This document shows, one piece after another, positions 9,962-20,351 of a stretch of 44,848 nt of DNA. Origin of the DNA: Sulfurovum sp. (lineage in GTDB: Bacteria; Campylobacterota; Campylobacteria; Campylobacterales; Sulfurovaceae). Each line of letters starts with the position of its first letter. The stretch's first letter is position 1. Made by a program: the position numbers and the translations under genes. The stretch is taken from assembly GCA_024763175.1 (NCBI GenBank), contig JANTGA010000004.1, positions 1 through 44,848 on the forward strand. Reading direction: 5' to 3'. Below the pieces are notes generated by a model. It was given only the letters and a program-made list of their open reading frames with translations. It was not told the origin of the DNA and made no database searches.

Positions 9962-10062
9962 AGTTTACTCCGAAAGAGGCGTAGAAAGTTTTCTGCTGCC
10001 TACGATCCCGATCGGACTAGAGAGTGCACATACGATAATCTGACAACAAAAGGACCAAACAT

Positions 10063-11391
10063 ATGAAAAGAAGAGATCTCCTCAAGGGGAGTGCATTTGC
10101 GATACTTGCGACATTGACAGCGAGCTATGCCGATACAGAAAAATCCACTGTCGAGCGTGTCGAGACTTCCGAAGATACCAAACTATCCAAAAAGGGAAAG
10201 AATCCCAAAGTTGTCGTTGTAGGCGGCGGATGGTCCGGACTGGCTCTGGCGAAACATGTCAAACGCTTTGCGCCCCAGTGCGATGTCGTGATGGTCGAAA
10301 AGAGAGATCAATTCATCTCTTGTCCGATGAGCAATGAGTGGCTTGTTGATCTGGTCGATCTGGATTTTTTGACCCACAGTTATCTCGATGCCTCAAACAA
10401 CAATCACTATGATTTCGTGCAGGCGGAAGCGATCGATGTCGACCAAAAAAAACAACTCCTGAAGACAACACGCGGAGATATTGAATATGACTACCTTGTC
10501 TTTGCCGTAGGTATCGACTATGACTACTTCGAGTGGACAAAAGGCGATAAAGTACTGGAGCGTCGCCTGAGAAGCGAATACCCTGCCGGCTTCATACCCG
10601 GCTCTGAACACATTACAATCAAAGAGAAAATCCAGAACTTCAAGGGTGGCAACTTCATCATTACCGTCCCTGAGGGGAATTATCGCTGTCTCGCTGCACC
10701 GTATGAGAGAGCCTGCCTTATCGCCGACTATTTCAAACGCCACCAAATCAAGGGCAAAGTTGTTATCATGGATGAGAGCAACAAGATCAGGATCAAAGAT
10801 GAAGGGTTCAGCTCAGCTTTCAGTGAGATCTACAAGGATTATATCGACTATATGCCCTCCGCCAAGATCCTCTCCTTTGACTTGGAAAAAAAGATCGTAG
10901 AGACTGACTTTGATGAAATATCATTTGAGGATGCAACCTTTTATCCCAATGTCAAATCCCCTTACATACTTGAAAAGCTGGGGATGGTGAAACAGACTCC
11001 CTACAACAGGGTCGAGTCGGATATCGACCAGTACAGCTATAAGGTCAAGGGGAGTGACCATATTTATGTCTGCGGTGATGCCAGACCCATGGGCTTCTCC
11101 AAGTCGGGTAATACGGCATTTTCAGAAGGGATCAACGTCGCACAAATGATCGCTGACGAGATCCATGGGAAAAAGCCGATATGGCGATCTCCTGTCACGA
11201 CATGTTTTTCCCTTCTGCGCACCCAACCCCAGGAGTGCATCTCTCTCTATACCGAGTACGACTATGACAAAAAAGGTAAAATGCGCTTCAAAAACTCGAT
11301 GACTGACGAAGCATGGAAGAGCAATGGCCTGGGCGATGCCAGAGTCGCCTATGCTTGGGCTGAGAGCATGTATCAAAATATGTTTTACTAA
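10063..11391 (+). CDS. FAD-dependent sulfide dehydrogenase-like flavoprotein (FCSD/FccB/SoxF type), secreted
   Basis: Signal 'MKRRDLLKGSAFAILATLTASYA', 'VVVVGGGWSGLALAKHVKRFAP', redox-Cys context 'EGNYRCLAAPYERAC', C-terminal 'SPVTTCFSLLRT'. Confidence 0.85.
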   Translation: MKRRDLLKGSAFAILATLTASYADTEKSTVERVETSEDTKLSKKGKNPKVVVVGGGWSGLALAKHVKRFAPQCDVVMVEKRDQFISCPMSNEWLVDLVDLDFLTHSYLDASNNNHYDFVQAEAIDVDQKKQLLKTTRGDIEYDYLVFAVGIDYDYFEWTKGDKVLERRLRSEYPAGFIPGSEHITIKEKIQNFKGGNFIITVPEGNYRCLAAPYERACLIADYFKRHQIKGKVVIMDESNKIRIKDEGFSSAFSEIYKDYIDYMPSAKILSFDLEKKIVETDFDEISFEDATFYPNVKSPYILEKLGMVKQTPYNRVESDIDQYSYKVKGSDHIYVCGDARPMGFSKSGNTAFSEGINVAQMIADEIHGKKPIWRSPVTTCFSLLRTQPQECISLYTEYDYDKKGKMRFKNSMTDEAWKSNGLGDARVAYAWAESMYQNMFY

Positions 11392-11413
11392 AGCAGAGTA
11401 AAAACTGTCGCAG

Positions 11414-11432
11414 GGGTCGAGGATGTCGACCC
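11414..11432 (+). terminator. Hairpin GGGTCGA-GGATG-TCGACCC
   Basis: Perfect 7-bp stem downstream of the flavoprotein gene; no U-tract. Confidence 0.45.
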
Positions 11433-11484
11433 AATCTATTCCGGAGACACGACCGCACCAAGGAGACAAATATAGACTCTTTGC

Positions 11485-11490
11485 TATAAT
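11485..11490 (+). promoter_or_regulatory. Candidate -10 TATAAT for trpB
   Basis: 'tttgcTATAATctctcc', 28 nt before the trpB ATG. Confidence 0.5.
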
Positions 11491-11518
11491 CTCTCCACTA
11501 CAAATAAAAGAAGTATGC

Positions 11519-12757
11519 ATGAAAGTAAACTATAATCCGCAAAATGATGTCTATATCCCCAAACCCTCACCGTTCGATCCCAATGAGTTGGGTCACTTCG
11601 GTATCTATGGTGGGCGTTTCGTCCCTGAGACACTGATGCCGGCACTGGAGCAGCTGAGGCTGGACTATGAAGCCGTTCGTTTTGACAAAGCATTCTGGTC
11701 CGAAGTGGACTACTACTACAAAAACTATGTGGGTCGCCCCTCCTCGCTCTACTTTGCAGAAAATCTCAGCAAAGAGCTCGATGCAAAAATCTATCTCAAG
11801 CGCGAAGATCTCAACCACACCGGAGCGCACAAGATCAACCACACCATCGCCCAGGCACTGCTGGCCAAAAAACTGGGCAAAAAGAAGATCATTGCCGAGA
11901 CAGGAGCGGGACAACATGGTGTAGCCACTGCCACAGTCGCGGCGCTCTTCGGACTGAAGTGCGAAGTCTTTATGGGATCCAAGGATGTAATACGTCAGGA
12001 GCTCAATGTCTTCCGAATGAAGCTGCTGGGGACCAAAGTCCATGCTGTTGAATCGGGTAGCCAAACGCTCAAAGATGCCATGAATGGTGCGATCCGTCAT
12101 TGGGTCACGCACGCACGCGATACCTTCTATGTCATCGGTACTGTCGCAGGACCTCACCCCTACCCGATGATGGTACGCGATATCCAGTCAGTTATCGGAT
12201 GGGAAGCCAAAGCACAGCTCAACGATGCCGAAGGATGCCTGCCTGACAAAGTCATCGCCTGTATCGGCGGCGGCTCCAACGCACTGGGTATCTTCAACCA
12301 CTTCCTTGAAGAGGAGAGCGTCGAATGTATTGGTATCGAGGCAGAAGGATTTGGTCTCGACAGCAAGCATGGCTGCTCACTCGCCAAAGGATCGCCAGGT
12401 GTTCTGCATGGTCAGCTGAGCTACCTTCTGCAGGATGAAGACGGCCAGGTGCAGGAAGCACACTCCATCTCGGCAGGTTTGGACTACCCGGGGATCGGAC
12501 CTGAGCACGCCCTACTCAAAGATAAAAAAATCGCTACCTACAACCACATCACCGATGATGAAGCTCTTGATGCCTTCGTCTGGCTCTCTCAGTCAGAAGG
12601 GATCATCCCTGCTTTTGAGAGCTCGCACGCTGTCGCTTATCTCAAGAAGATGAAACCTGAAGAGATCCGGGGCAAAACCATCCTCGTCAACCTCTCCGGA
12701 CGCGGAGACAAAGATATGATTCAGGCACAACAGATTTTAAGCGATAAGTTCAAATAG
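11519..12757 (+). CDS. trpB: Tryptophan synthase beta chain
   Basis: '[20 protein letters not shown]', '[50 protein letters not shown]', '[10 protein letters not shown]'. ATG at 11519. Confidence 0.97.
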   Translation: MKVNYNPQNDVYIPKPSPFDPNELGHFGIYGGRFVPETLMPALEQLRLDYEAVRFDKAFWSEVDYYYKNYVGRPSSLYFAENLSKELDAKIYLKREDLNHTGAHKINHTIAQALLAKKLGKKKIIAETGAGQHGVATATVAALFGLKCEVFMGSKDVIRQELNVFRMKLLGTKVHAVESGSQTLKDAMNGAIRHWVTHARDTFYVIGTVAGPHPYPMMVRDIQSVIGWEAKAQLNDAEGCLPDKVIACIGGGSNALGIFNHFLEEESVECIGIEAEGFGLDSKHGCSLAKGSPGVLHGQLSYLLQDEDGQVQEAHSISAGLDYPGIGPEHALLKDKKIATYNHITDDEALDAFVWLSQSEGIIPAFESSHAVAYLKKMKPEEIRGKTILVNLSGRGDKDMIQAQQILSDKFK

Positions 12758-12778
12758 TCTATTATCATCAGCTTACAG

Positions 12779-12796
12779 GTATGACTAAAGTCGTAC
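12779..12796 (+). terminator. Hairpin GTATGACT-AA-AGTCGTAC
   Basis: 8-bp stem (one G:U) in the trpB/pepA intergenic region; no U-tract. Confidence 0.4.
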
Positions 12797-12829
12797 ACCC
12801 GAAAAATAACTATCACCAAAAGAGGAAAA

Positions 12830-14299
12830 ATGAATTTTAAACTAACAGACAAAAAACTCAACGCTATCAAAGCAGATCTTGAGATCATCATCGTCATCAA
12901 CAAGGATCTCGATCACGTCTTCGTCCAAGACAAAAAGACGCTGGAAAAGGCAGGATTTAAAGCCTCGCACGGAGAGATATCTCTCCTGGCCGAAAACAAG
13001 AGACTTTATGTCGGTTCCGAGAGTCTCAAGAGCGGCGACATCCGCTCTGCTGTCGCTATGGCGATTCGATCGCTAAACGGTACACAATTTGGAAGTGCCA
13101 AAATCGGCAGCTATATGAGCCACCCCAACTGTACTGCAGTCCTGCGAGCAATGGTCGAGGGGATCATCCTCGGCGGCTATCGCTTCGATGCCTACAAGAG
13201 CAAAAAAACACCTAGAAAGCTCAAAGAGATCTACATCTCACTCGAAGAGTATCATAGCTACGAGCTCAGCAAAGAGAGCTGTTCCAGAGCACTCCTGAAT
13301 GCCCAGATCGCAGCCAATGCTACCAACTTTACCCGTGAAATCGTCAATACTTCCCCGGATGACTGCTATCCTGAAGTCATGGCAAGCATCGCACTGGATC
13401 TGGCAAAAGAGAATGATCTGAAGTGCACGATACTCAAAACAAAAGCACTCAAAAAAGAGAAGATGAACGCCCTGCTCGCAGTTTCGCGCGCCAGTCGTCA
13501 CAAACCCAGAGTGATCCATCTGACCCATAAGCCCAAAAATCCCAAAGCAGTCGTCACAGTCGTCGGCAAAGGATTGACCTACGATAGCGGCGGATTGAGT
13601 CTCAAGCCTGCAGACTATATGGTCACGATGAAAGCAGACAAAAGCGGCGGATCTGCCGTACTGGGGCTGCTTAAGGCTGTTTCTGAAATGAATCTTCCCA
13701 TCGAAGTCCATGGCTTCATCGGGGCGGTCGAAAATATGATCGGAGGAGATGCTTACAAGCCTGATGATATCCTCGTGGCCAAAAATGGTAAAACCATCGA
13801 GGTACGCAACACGGACGCTGAGGGACGCCTCGTGCTTGCCGATGTACTTTGCTATGCTCAGCAGGAGGTCAAGTCGGACTATCTCTTCGATATGGCGACC
13901 CTTACCGGTGCCTGTGTTGTCGGTGTCGGACACTATACTTCAGGCGTCATGGGCAACAGCGACCTACCTGTCGATATGGTACTCAACGCTGCTGACAAAA
14001 TCTCCGGCGAAATGGCAAGCAAACTGATCTTCAATCGCTACCTGGGAAAAACACTCAAAAGTGAAGTAGCCGATATGAGTAACATCTCCAATACCCGCTA
14101 CGGCGGTGCGATCACGGCGGGCATGTTCCTCTCGGAGTTTATCGATGAAGCGCATCAAGAGAAATGGGCACATATCGATATCGCCGGACCGGCATTCGTC
14201 GAGCATGCCTGGGGGGAAAATCCCAGCGGTGCATCCGGGGCAGGCGTAAGGTTGCTGCTCAGACTACTGGAAAAACTCTCCAGAGGCGAAGGACACTGA
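12830..14299 (+). CDS. pepA: Leucyl aminopeptidase (M17)
   Basis: 'VGKGLTYDSGGLSLKPADYMVTMKADKSGG', 'NTDAEGRLVLADVL'. Confidence 0.95.
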   Translation: MNFKLTDKKLNAIKADLEIIIVINKDLDHVFVQDKKTLEKAGFKASHGEISLLAENKRLYVGSESLKSGDIRSAVAMAIRSLNGTQFGSAKIGSYMSHPNCTAVLRAMVEGIILGGYRFDAYKSKKTPRKLKEIYISLEEYHSYELSKESCSRALLNAQIAANATNFTREIVNTSPDDCYPEVMASIALDLAKENDLKCTILKTKALKKEKMNALLAVSRASRHKPRVIHLTHKPKNPKAVVTVVGKGLTYDSGGLSLKPADYMVTMKADKSGGSAVLGLLKAVSEMNLPIEVHGFIGAVENMIGGDAYKPDDILVAKNGKTIEVRNTDAEGRLVLADVLCYAQQEVKSDYLFDMATLTGACVVGVGHYTSGVMGNSDLPVDMVLNAADKISGEMASKLIFNRYLGKTLKSEVADMSNISNTRYGGAITAGMFLSEFIDEAHQEKWAHIDIAGPAFVEHAWGENPSGASGAGVRLLLRLLEKLSRGEGH

Positions 14300-14325
14300 C
14301 CCCTCCGCTCCAGCCTGCTCCAAGA

Positions 14326-17097
14326 TTATGGCTGATCGACTGCTGTGGGAGCAGGGATCACATAATTGTCAAAACGCTTCTGTGCCGTGAAAATATCAAA
14401 ACTTCTCTTGCCGCCTTTGATCTCCATCGTTCCCTTGATACCTTTCTGTCCGAAAAAGAAGATGCCATCACGGCGTAAGGGCTCAATGATACCCTTGGCA
14501 CCGATATTGATCTGATCACTCTTGACAAACGCATAGGGGACCATGATCGTATGCTTCTCCATATTGATCTTGGCTTCTCCCTGCAGATTTTCTACGATCA
14601 GAAGTTTGGAGAGGAAAGCAAACTTACTTTTCTGGTTGTCTATCATTGCAACAATCGGTCTGGAGTCTTTGATCGCCAGAAGCACTTCGGATCTTAGTTG
14701 AATCGGTTTTTTCCAAACGATATCAGCCTTTGTGAGATTGATATCGGCACGCCAGCCATCCTGACTGTAGTCTACTGTCTTGCCGGCTACGCTTGCCTGG
14801 TCGAGCACGATCGAAGAGCCTGTGATATCAAAGTGCATCGCCCTGGGCTCTCCTCCGGCGATCTTCGTATCGACACGCAATCTCGCGGCGATCGTCTGGT
14901 CGTCCACCTTCATCTTCATCGCTTTGGTAGTAAGATAAATAGAGCCCTGAGCATTGTGCGGCTTCAGGACAATATCGGCATTCAGGTCGGCACTTCCCTC
15001 GAGAAAGCGAATCGGTGAATTTTCGGGAAAGTATTGGTTGTAGAGTGAAACGTTTATGACATGAGCCGATGTGATCTGCAGGTGCAGCGGCTTGTCCCAT
15101 CTCGAACCGTGGAAATCCGAACCGCCCCCTGTTCGATCGAGTCTCATCACGACATCATCGATCATCGCTTCTTTTTCACTCTTGTGCTTCATCAAGGCGT
15201 CTTTGTACTCCAGAGCGTAGGTGACAGGATTTTCTGTACCCTCTCGCCTCTCGATCACGACACCTCCTTCACCCTTGAATTGATAATCCAGCAGACCAAC
15301 TTCGAGATTTTTGGAATCTATCCTCGCTCTGCTATTCTGGGAAAATTTTCCTTCCCTGATCACTACATCAGCATCCAGGGTACCACTGCCGGACAAAGAA
15401 GCATCCAGAGAATGCCTCAAGAAGCGATTGAGCCATGCCAGCTGAGAAATATCACCTGTCATTTTGAGCTCCCCATCTGCTTTGGAGAGTATCTCTTTGA
15501 CTTTATACTGTTTCAAAAGTGCCCGAAGCGAATCAGCACTGCCTTTTTTTGGAAGCGGCAGTATGACCATTCCCTCTTTGACCGCCATACTTGCATTCCA
15601 CGGTTTTGATACGCTTTGACTCGAACTGTTTTTGTCAAAAAGTCTTATATTACTAAGTGCGATGCGGGTTCCTGTCAAATCAGCATGAAGTGACGGAGCC
15701 AGAGGAATCTTGATTTTTGCCGACAGATCCAGATCAGCGCGTAGACGCTGCTTGTCAAAAGCTATCCTGCTGTCTTTTGAGTGTAGATCCAGTGTGGCAT
15801 TCAGGCCTTGCTGTTTGGCTTCTATCCTGCCCTCCAATACACCTTTTCCGCCTTCAAGGTTCATGTGCCATTTTTCCGGAATGTATGGCTGCAAAAGTGC
15901 CAGATTATCGATAGCGACAGGAGAGAGTGTCAGCTGAAGATAAGAGGGAAAATGCTCTTTGGAAACCTTCGGATAGAGCTGAGAGCTTGCTTTTGAATCG
16001 ACAGTGAGACCTTTGCCCCGGAAGAGCATTGTCTCTGTTTTATCGCCTGGTGCATGCTCCGTTCCCAAACGGTAAGCCTGGAAGTTGGCAAAAAGGATCT
16101 TGCCCTCCAGGGTCTCCGGGTGCTTCTGTGTGACAGATGCGATGATCTTTCCGTCGCCACGCAGCATATAGTCACGCTTGGCCGCAGAGAGTTTATCGGC
16201 ATCTATCTGCAATCTGCTGCCGGGAAGCAGCTTGCCGTTTTTGAGGTGAATCGCACATTTCAATGCTCCCTTCCCGCTCAGTCCAATCCCCCTGCTCTTC
16301 TTCAGGTGCGTATCAAAGATATCCAAATTTTTCATCTGTGCAGTGATGGCGGCATCCAGCGCCAGATAGGGCAGTAGCTCGCCTCGCCTCTTTTCTTTGA
16401 ATGCGACAGGAGAGATCGTGAACCGGCTCTCTATTTTACCCTCTTTTACTATCTCTTGATCTTTATCATTTTTCAATGTATTGATCGTAATACTTATTTT
16501 GCCATCACCAACAGAGAGGAGACCGTTTTTTGTATTGATCTCGAGGTCGGTATCGATCTTTCCCTCCAGCACACCCGCCAATCGACTGCTCTTGAGTGTA
16601 TGATGCCCGCAGATCTTCACCCCACTCAGGACAAAATCCCATGGGGATTTCTTCTTTTCATCTCCCTCTACTGCTCCCGTCAGACTGTTATTATCCTCAT
16701 TGTTGATTGCAGTGAGAGGCGCAGCAGCAGATGTGGCCGCTTGTCGGGTATATGTTATATCCTTCAGCTTGACATTACACACTTTTACTTCGTGGCGCAT
16801 CAAGGAAGGCAATGAAAGAGTAGCCGAAGCAGTATGCACATCAGCTTGCCACTCCTTCGATCCTGAGTTACCTTTAATCGTAAGATTTTTTGCATGTATC
16901 CTGAAGGGATATGGCGTCCATGCACTCTCCCATTGGATTTGAAACTTATCAGGTTCGATTGTATTAATCCGTTTTTGCGCATCGCTTGTATTTAGAAAAA
17001 TATTGAAGAGTGTCAGATAGACAATCTCCAGAAAAATCAGTATAACAATGATTCGCTTTAACCATTTGGTAAAATTTGGACTCTTTTGTGTTGACAT
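14326..17097 (-). CDS. Large AsmA-like protein (repetitive beta-rich, N-terminal TM anchor)
   Basis: One N-terminal TM helix ('WLKRIIVILIFLEIVYLTLFNIFL') then about 880 aa of AsmA/DUF748-like alternating pattern with repeated 'GKG.L.a.i..k.gkl' units. Confidence 0.6.
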   Translation of the reverse strand: MSTQKSPNFTKWLKRIIVILIFLEIVYLTLFNIFLNTSDAQKRINTIEPDKFQIQWESAWTPYPFRIHAKNLTIKGNSGSKEWQADVHTASATLSLPSLMRHEVKVCNVKLKDITYTRQAATSAAAPLTAINNEDNNSLTGAVEGDEKKKSPWDFVLSGVKICGHHTLKSSRLAGVLEGKIDTDLEINTKNGLLSVGDGKISITINTLKNDKDQEIVKEGKIESRFTISPVAFKEKRRGELLPYLALDAAITAQMKNLDIFDTHLKKSRGIGLSGKGALKCAIHLKNGKLLPGSRLQIDADKLSAAKRDYMLRGDGKIIASVTQKHPETLEGKILFANFQAYRLGTEHAPGDKTETMLFRGKGLTVDSKASSQLYPKVSKEHFPSYLQLTLSPVAIDNLALLQPYIPEKWHMNLEGGKGVLEGRIEAKQQGLNATLDLHSKDSRIAFDKQRLRADLDLSAKIKIPLAPSLHADLTGTRIALSNIRLFDKNSSSQSVSKPWNASMAVKEGMVILPLPKKGSADSLRALLKQYKVKEILSKADGELKMTGDISQLAWLNRFLRHSLDASLSGSGTLDADVVIREGKFSQNSRARIDSKNLEVGLLDYQFKGEGGVVIERREGTENPVTYALEYKDALMKHKSEKEAMIDDVVMRLDRTGGGSDFHGSRWDKPLHLQITSAHVINVSLYNQYFPENSPIRFLEGSADLNADIVLKPHNAQGSIYLTTKAMKMKVDDQTIAARLRVDTKIAGGEPRAMHFDITGSSIVLDQASVAGKTVDYSQDGWRADINLTKADIVWKKPIQLRSEVLLAIKDSRPIVAMIDNQKSKFAFLSKLLIVENLQGEAKINMEKHTIMVPYAFVKSDQINIGAKGIIEPLRRDGIFFFGQKGIKGTMEIKGGKRSFDIFTAQKRFDNYVIPAPTAVDQP

Positions 17098-17224
17098 TCA
17101 TACACTCCTTATCTATAGAAATTAGCGTCACATCTAATCATTTTAGTATAGCCATATTCACCTTGAAAAACTTTTTAATTTTATGATTACGTGTATCAGC
17201 AGTGCTCCAAAAGCACCCTTTGGA

Positions 17225-17230
17225 TATAAT
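17225..17230 (+). promoter_or_regulatory. Candidate -10 TATAAT for ychF
   Basis: 'ggaTATAATctcc', 36 nt before the ychF ATG. Confidence 0.45.
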
Positions 17231-17266
17231 CTCCAAAATATTACAAAGAGACAGGAGCAACAAAAG

Positions 17267-18370
17267 ATGGGATTAGGAATAGGATTGGTAGGATTGCCAA
17301 ACGTTGGGAAATCGACAACATTCAATGCACTGACAAAAGCACAGAACGCGGAGAGTGCAAACTATCCTTTTTGTACGATAGAGCCGAACAAAGCAGTCGT
17401 ACCGGTACCTGACAATCGTCTCGATGAGCTTGCCAAAATCGTCAATCCGGAGAGAATCCAATTTTCCACACTTGACTTTGTCGATATCGCTGGGCTGGTC
17501 AAAGGAGCAAGCAAAGGAGAAGGGCTGGGAAATAAGTTTCTCTCCAATATCCGAGAGACGGAGGTGATCCTGCAGATCGTTCGTTGTTTTGAAGATGAGA
17601 ATATTACCCATGTTGAAGGCTCGATCGATCCGATCCGGGATGTTGAGATCATAGAGCAGGAGCTGCTCTTTTCAGATATGGATCAAGTTGAGAAGCGGAT
17701 CGAATCCCTCCAGCGAAAAGCCCGGGGAAATGACCGGGACGCCAAAGCACAACTTGAGATCGCCCAGAAACTGATAACCCATATCGAAGAGGGAAATCCT
17801 GTATCGACTTTCCCCCAAAGAGAAGAAGATCAGTTCAAGCTGATGGATCGCGATCTGCGTTTTCTCACAGGCAAGGAGATCATGTATGGTGCCAATGTCG
17901 ATGAGGAGGGGCTCGAAGAAGACAATAAATATGTCCAGAGGCTCAGAACATACGCTGCAGCCAGAAACTCCGAAGTGATTAAACTTTGCGCAAAAGTCGA
18001 GGAGGAGATGGTAGAGTTCGATGAAGAGGAGAAAACCGAAATGCTTGAATCACTGGGGGTCGATGAGAGCGGCCTTGACCAGATCATCCGCAAAGGATTT
18101 GCCAAACTGGGACTGATGAGCTACTTCACAGCAGGTGTCAAGGAGGTTCGTGCCTGGACAATCCACCAAAACACCACCGCACCCAAAGCCGCAGCTGTTA
18201 TCCATAATGATTTTGAAAAGGGCTTTATCCGCGCAGAAGTGATCTCTTATAAAGACTTCATCGAAAATAGGGGAGAAAACGGTGCCAAAGAGGCTGGGAA
18301 AATGCGTCTGGAGGGCAAGGAGTATATCGTCCAGGATGGCGATGTGATGCACTTCAGATTTAATGTATAG
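17267..18370 (+). CDS. ychF: Redox-regulated ATPase / Obg-family GTPase YchF
   Basis: 'MGLGIGLVGLPNVGKSTTFNALTKAQNAESANYPFCTIEPN'. Internal ATG at 17267 matches family start and has an AGGAG RBS. Confidence 0.96.
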   Translation: MGLGIGLVGLPNVGKSTTFNALTKAQNAESANYPFCTIEPNKAVVPVPDNRLDELAKIVNPERIQFSTLDFVDIAGLVKGASKGEGLGNKFLSNIRETEVILQIVRCFEDENITHVEGSIDPIRDVEIIEQELLFSDMDQVEKRIESLQRKARGNDRDAKAQLEIAQKLITHIEEGNPVSTFPQREEDQFKLMDRDLRFLTGKEIMYGANVDEEGLEEDNKYVQRLRTYAAARNSEVIKLCAKVEEEMVEFDEEEKTEMLESLGVDESGLDQIIRKGFAKLGLMSYFTAGVKEVRAWTIHQNTTAPKAAAVIHNDFEKGFIRAEVISYKDFIENRGENGAKEAGKMRLEGKEYIVQDGDVMHFRFNV

Positions 18371-18382
18371 GAGGAAAAGAAA

Positions 18383-18913
18383 ATGAAAAAAATAGTATTG
18401 GCCGCAGCAGCGCTGCTCCTGATCGCTTTTTCGGGATGCGAAAATAAAAAGGGGGCTTTTATCGAAACAGTGCAGTGCAGCCATCCTGTCAAGGAGAGCG
18501 TAGACCGTTTTGAAAAAATACTTGATGAGAATGGCCTCTCTATTTTTCAAGTGATAGACCATGCCCAAAATGCCAAAAATGCGGAGATGATACTCGATCC
18601 GACAACGCTTGTCGTATTTGGCAATCCAAAAATGGGAACTGCTCTGATGAAGTGCAACCAAAGCATGGGCATGGATCTGCCTCTGAGAATGCTCTTCTAT
18701 TCTGACTACGAGGGACGTTACTGGCTCTCATATACCAATCCCGAGTACTACAGCTTGAAACACAACATCAAAGACAAAAAATGCTTGGCGATCATCAATA
18801 AAGTCAGTATCGCCTTGCAAACTCTGGCCCAAGAGGTAGCCGACAACAACACGACAGCCGCCTCTTCTGACCAAAACAGTTCAGATCAAAACAACACTAA
18901 GGAGAAAGAATGA
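18383..18913 (+). CDS. Putative lipoprotein, unknown function
   Basis: Lipobox 'LLIAFSGC' at the end of a signal peptide; low-complexity N/T/S/D/Q C-terminus. Confidence 0.75.
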   Translation: MKKIVLAAAALLLIAFSGCENKKGAFIETVQCSHPVKESVDRFEKILDENGLSIFQVIDHAQNAKNAEMILDPTTLVVFGNPKMGTALMKCNQSMGMDLPLRMLFYSDYEGRYWLSYTNPEYYSLKHNIKDKKCLAIINKVSIALQTLAQEVADNNTTAASSDQNSSDQNNTKEKE

Positions 18914-19521
18914 GAAAAATACTCTTGGCACTTGCAGTGCTCTATACGATGGGAAATGCGGGCGACTGCCTGTTGACCCAAAATAAAAATATCAATGTCA
19001 ACTGGAAAGCATACAAAACACTGGGCAAGATTGGCGTAGGGGGTAAATTTACTGCTGTCAACTACACACCTGCCTCACTGGAAGGCAAAGATTTCAAAGA
19101 GCTCTTTGTCGGCTCCAAAGTCACAATCGATACCAAGGGGGTTGATACAGGGAATGCTGACAGGGATATCAAACTGGTACAGTTTTTCTTCAATAAAATG
19201 TCTCAAAATAAAATAGAAGGGGAGATCCAATCGATCCAAGCCGATCCTTACAGTAAAGGCCAACCAAGAACAGGCATCATGGATGTCATGATCACCATGA
19301 ATGGAAAATCTCTGCTGATTCCTATGAAGTACCATTACGAAAAAGAGTATTTCGAGGCAAGCGGCACAATCGATCTGGGTGACTTCATGGCGCTTCCTGC
19401 ATTGGCTTCCATCAATAAGAGCTGTTATGAGCTGCACAAAGGCAAAACCTGGAGAGATGTCAGTATCGCTTTTTCTACGACTGTCACCGCATCTCTCTGT
19501 GATGTCAATATCACCCGATAG
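18910..19521 (+). CDS. YceI-like exported protein
   Basis: Signal peptide and 'VNWKAYKTLGKIGVGGKFTAVNY', 'KVTIDTKGVDTGNADRDIKL'; 4-bp overlap with upstream gene. Confidence 0.75.
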   Translation: MRKILLALAVLYTMGNAGDCLLTQNKNINVNWKAYKTLGKIGVGGKFTAVNYTPASLEGKDFKELFVGSKVTIDTKGVDTGNADRDIKLVQFFFNKMSQNKIEGEIQSIQADPYSKGQPRTGIMDVMITMNGKSLLIPMKYHYEKEYFEASGTIDLGDFMALPALASINKSCYELHKGKTWRDVSIAFSTTVTASLCDVNITR

Positions 19522-19536
19522 CGTCAATGGCAAGCA

Positions 19537-20124
19537 GTGGCAACTGAAGATAAAATACGTTGGGATCAGAAGTACAGAAGCAGACTTCCCTCCGATCAGC
19601 CTGTTGAGCTAATCGTACAGTATGCCAAGCTGTCTCCGGGTAAATGCGCGCTTGATATCGCGTGCGGGATGGGGAGAAACAGCCGATACCTCGCATCTTT
19701 GGGCTTTGAGGTGGATGCCTTGGATATCAGTGATGTCGCGATCGAGTCACTTCGAAATACTCCTTCTATTGATCCCAAAGTGGTCGATTTCGACCATGAT
19801 ACACTACCCAAAAAACAGTATGACTTGGTCATCTGCACCTATTTTCTCGAACGGAAACTTTTTGCACCGATCACACATGCCTTGACCGAAGGGGGGATCT
19901 TCCTTTTTGAAACGTTTCTCTATCATCCTGCAAATGAAAAAGCGCCCTCCAACCCCGCCTTTTTACTGGCTCAGGGCGAGCTTCAATCAGCATTTGAACG
20001 TGATTATGAGATCATTCACCTTCGTGAATATTGGGACAGGGACCCTCATGGCAACAAAACAATGAAAGCTGCATTGGTTGCCAGAAAGAGGATCGATCAA
20101 GAACAAAAATCAGAAAAAAACTAA
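19537..20124 (+). CDS. SAM-dependent methyltransferase (TehB-like class I)
   Basis: GTG start; motif I 'ALDIACGMGRNSRYLASLGFEVDALDIS'. Confidence 0.8.
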   Translation: MATEDKIRWDQKYRSRLPSDQPVELIVQYAKLSPGKCALDIACGMGRNSRYLASLGFEVDALDISDVAIESLRNTPSIDPKVVDFDHDTLPKKQYDLVICTYFLERKLFAPITHALTEGGIFLFETFLYHPANEKAPSNPAFLLAQGELQSAFERDYEIIHLREYWDRDPHGNKTMKAALVARKRIDQEQKSEKN

Positions 20125-20132
20125 AAGGGGCC

Positions 20133-20351
20133 CTAAAGTTCGAAAAGTCCTCCCTCTTCGAATACTTCACGCTGATCATTCATCTCTTCTTTGATCTTCT
20201 CATAACACACTTCACAAAGATAGCGATAGTGCTCCAGATCATAGTAGATAGGATCTCCCTCTTTGAGATCACAGTAACATTCACCACAAACATTGGTCAC
20301 ACGCAACAAAATCTCGCGAGTAGCAACCTCATCGACAAAACATACACTCAC
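20133..20351 (-). CDS. Small CxxC protein, putative metal-binding
   Basis: 72 aa with 'VCGECY' and 'LCEVCY'; 4-bp overlap with the upstream TPR gene. Confidence 0.65.
   Translation of the reverse strand: MSVCFVDEVATREILLRVTNVCGECYCDLKEGDPIYYDLEHYRYLCEVCYEKIKEEMNDQREVFEEGGLFEL

Noticed and set aside
18050-18661. 203-aa minus-strand ORF across the ychF/lipoprotein junction
   Set aside because: Antisense to two supported CDSs; no family resemblance.
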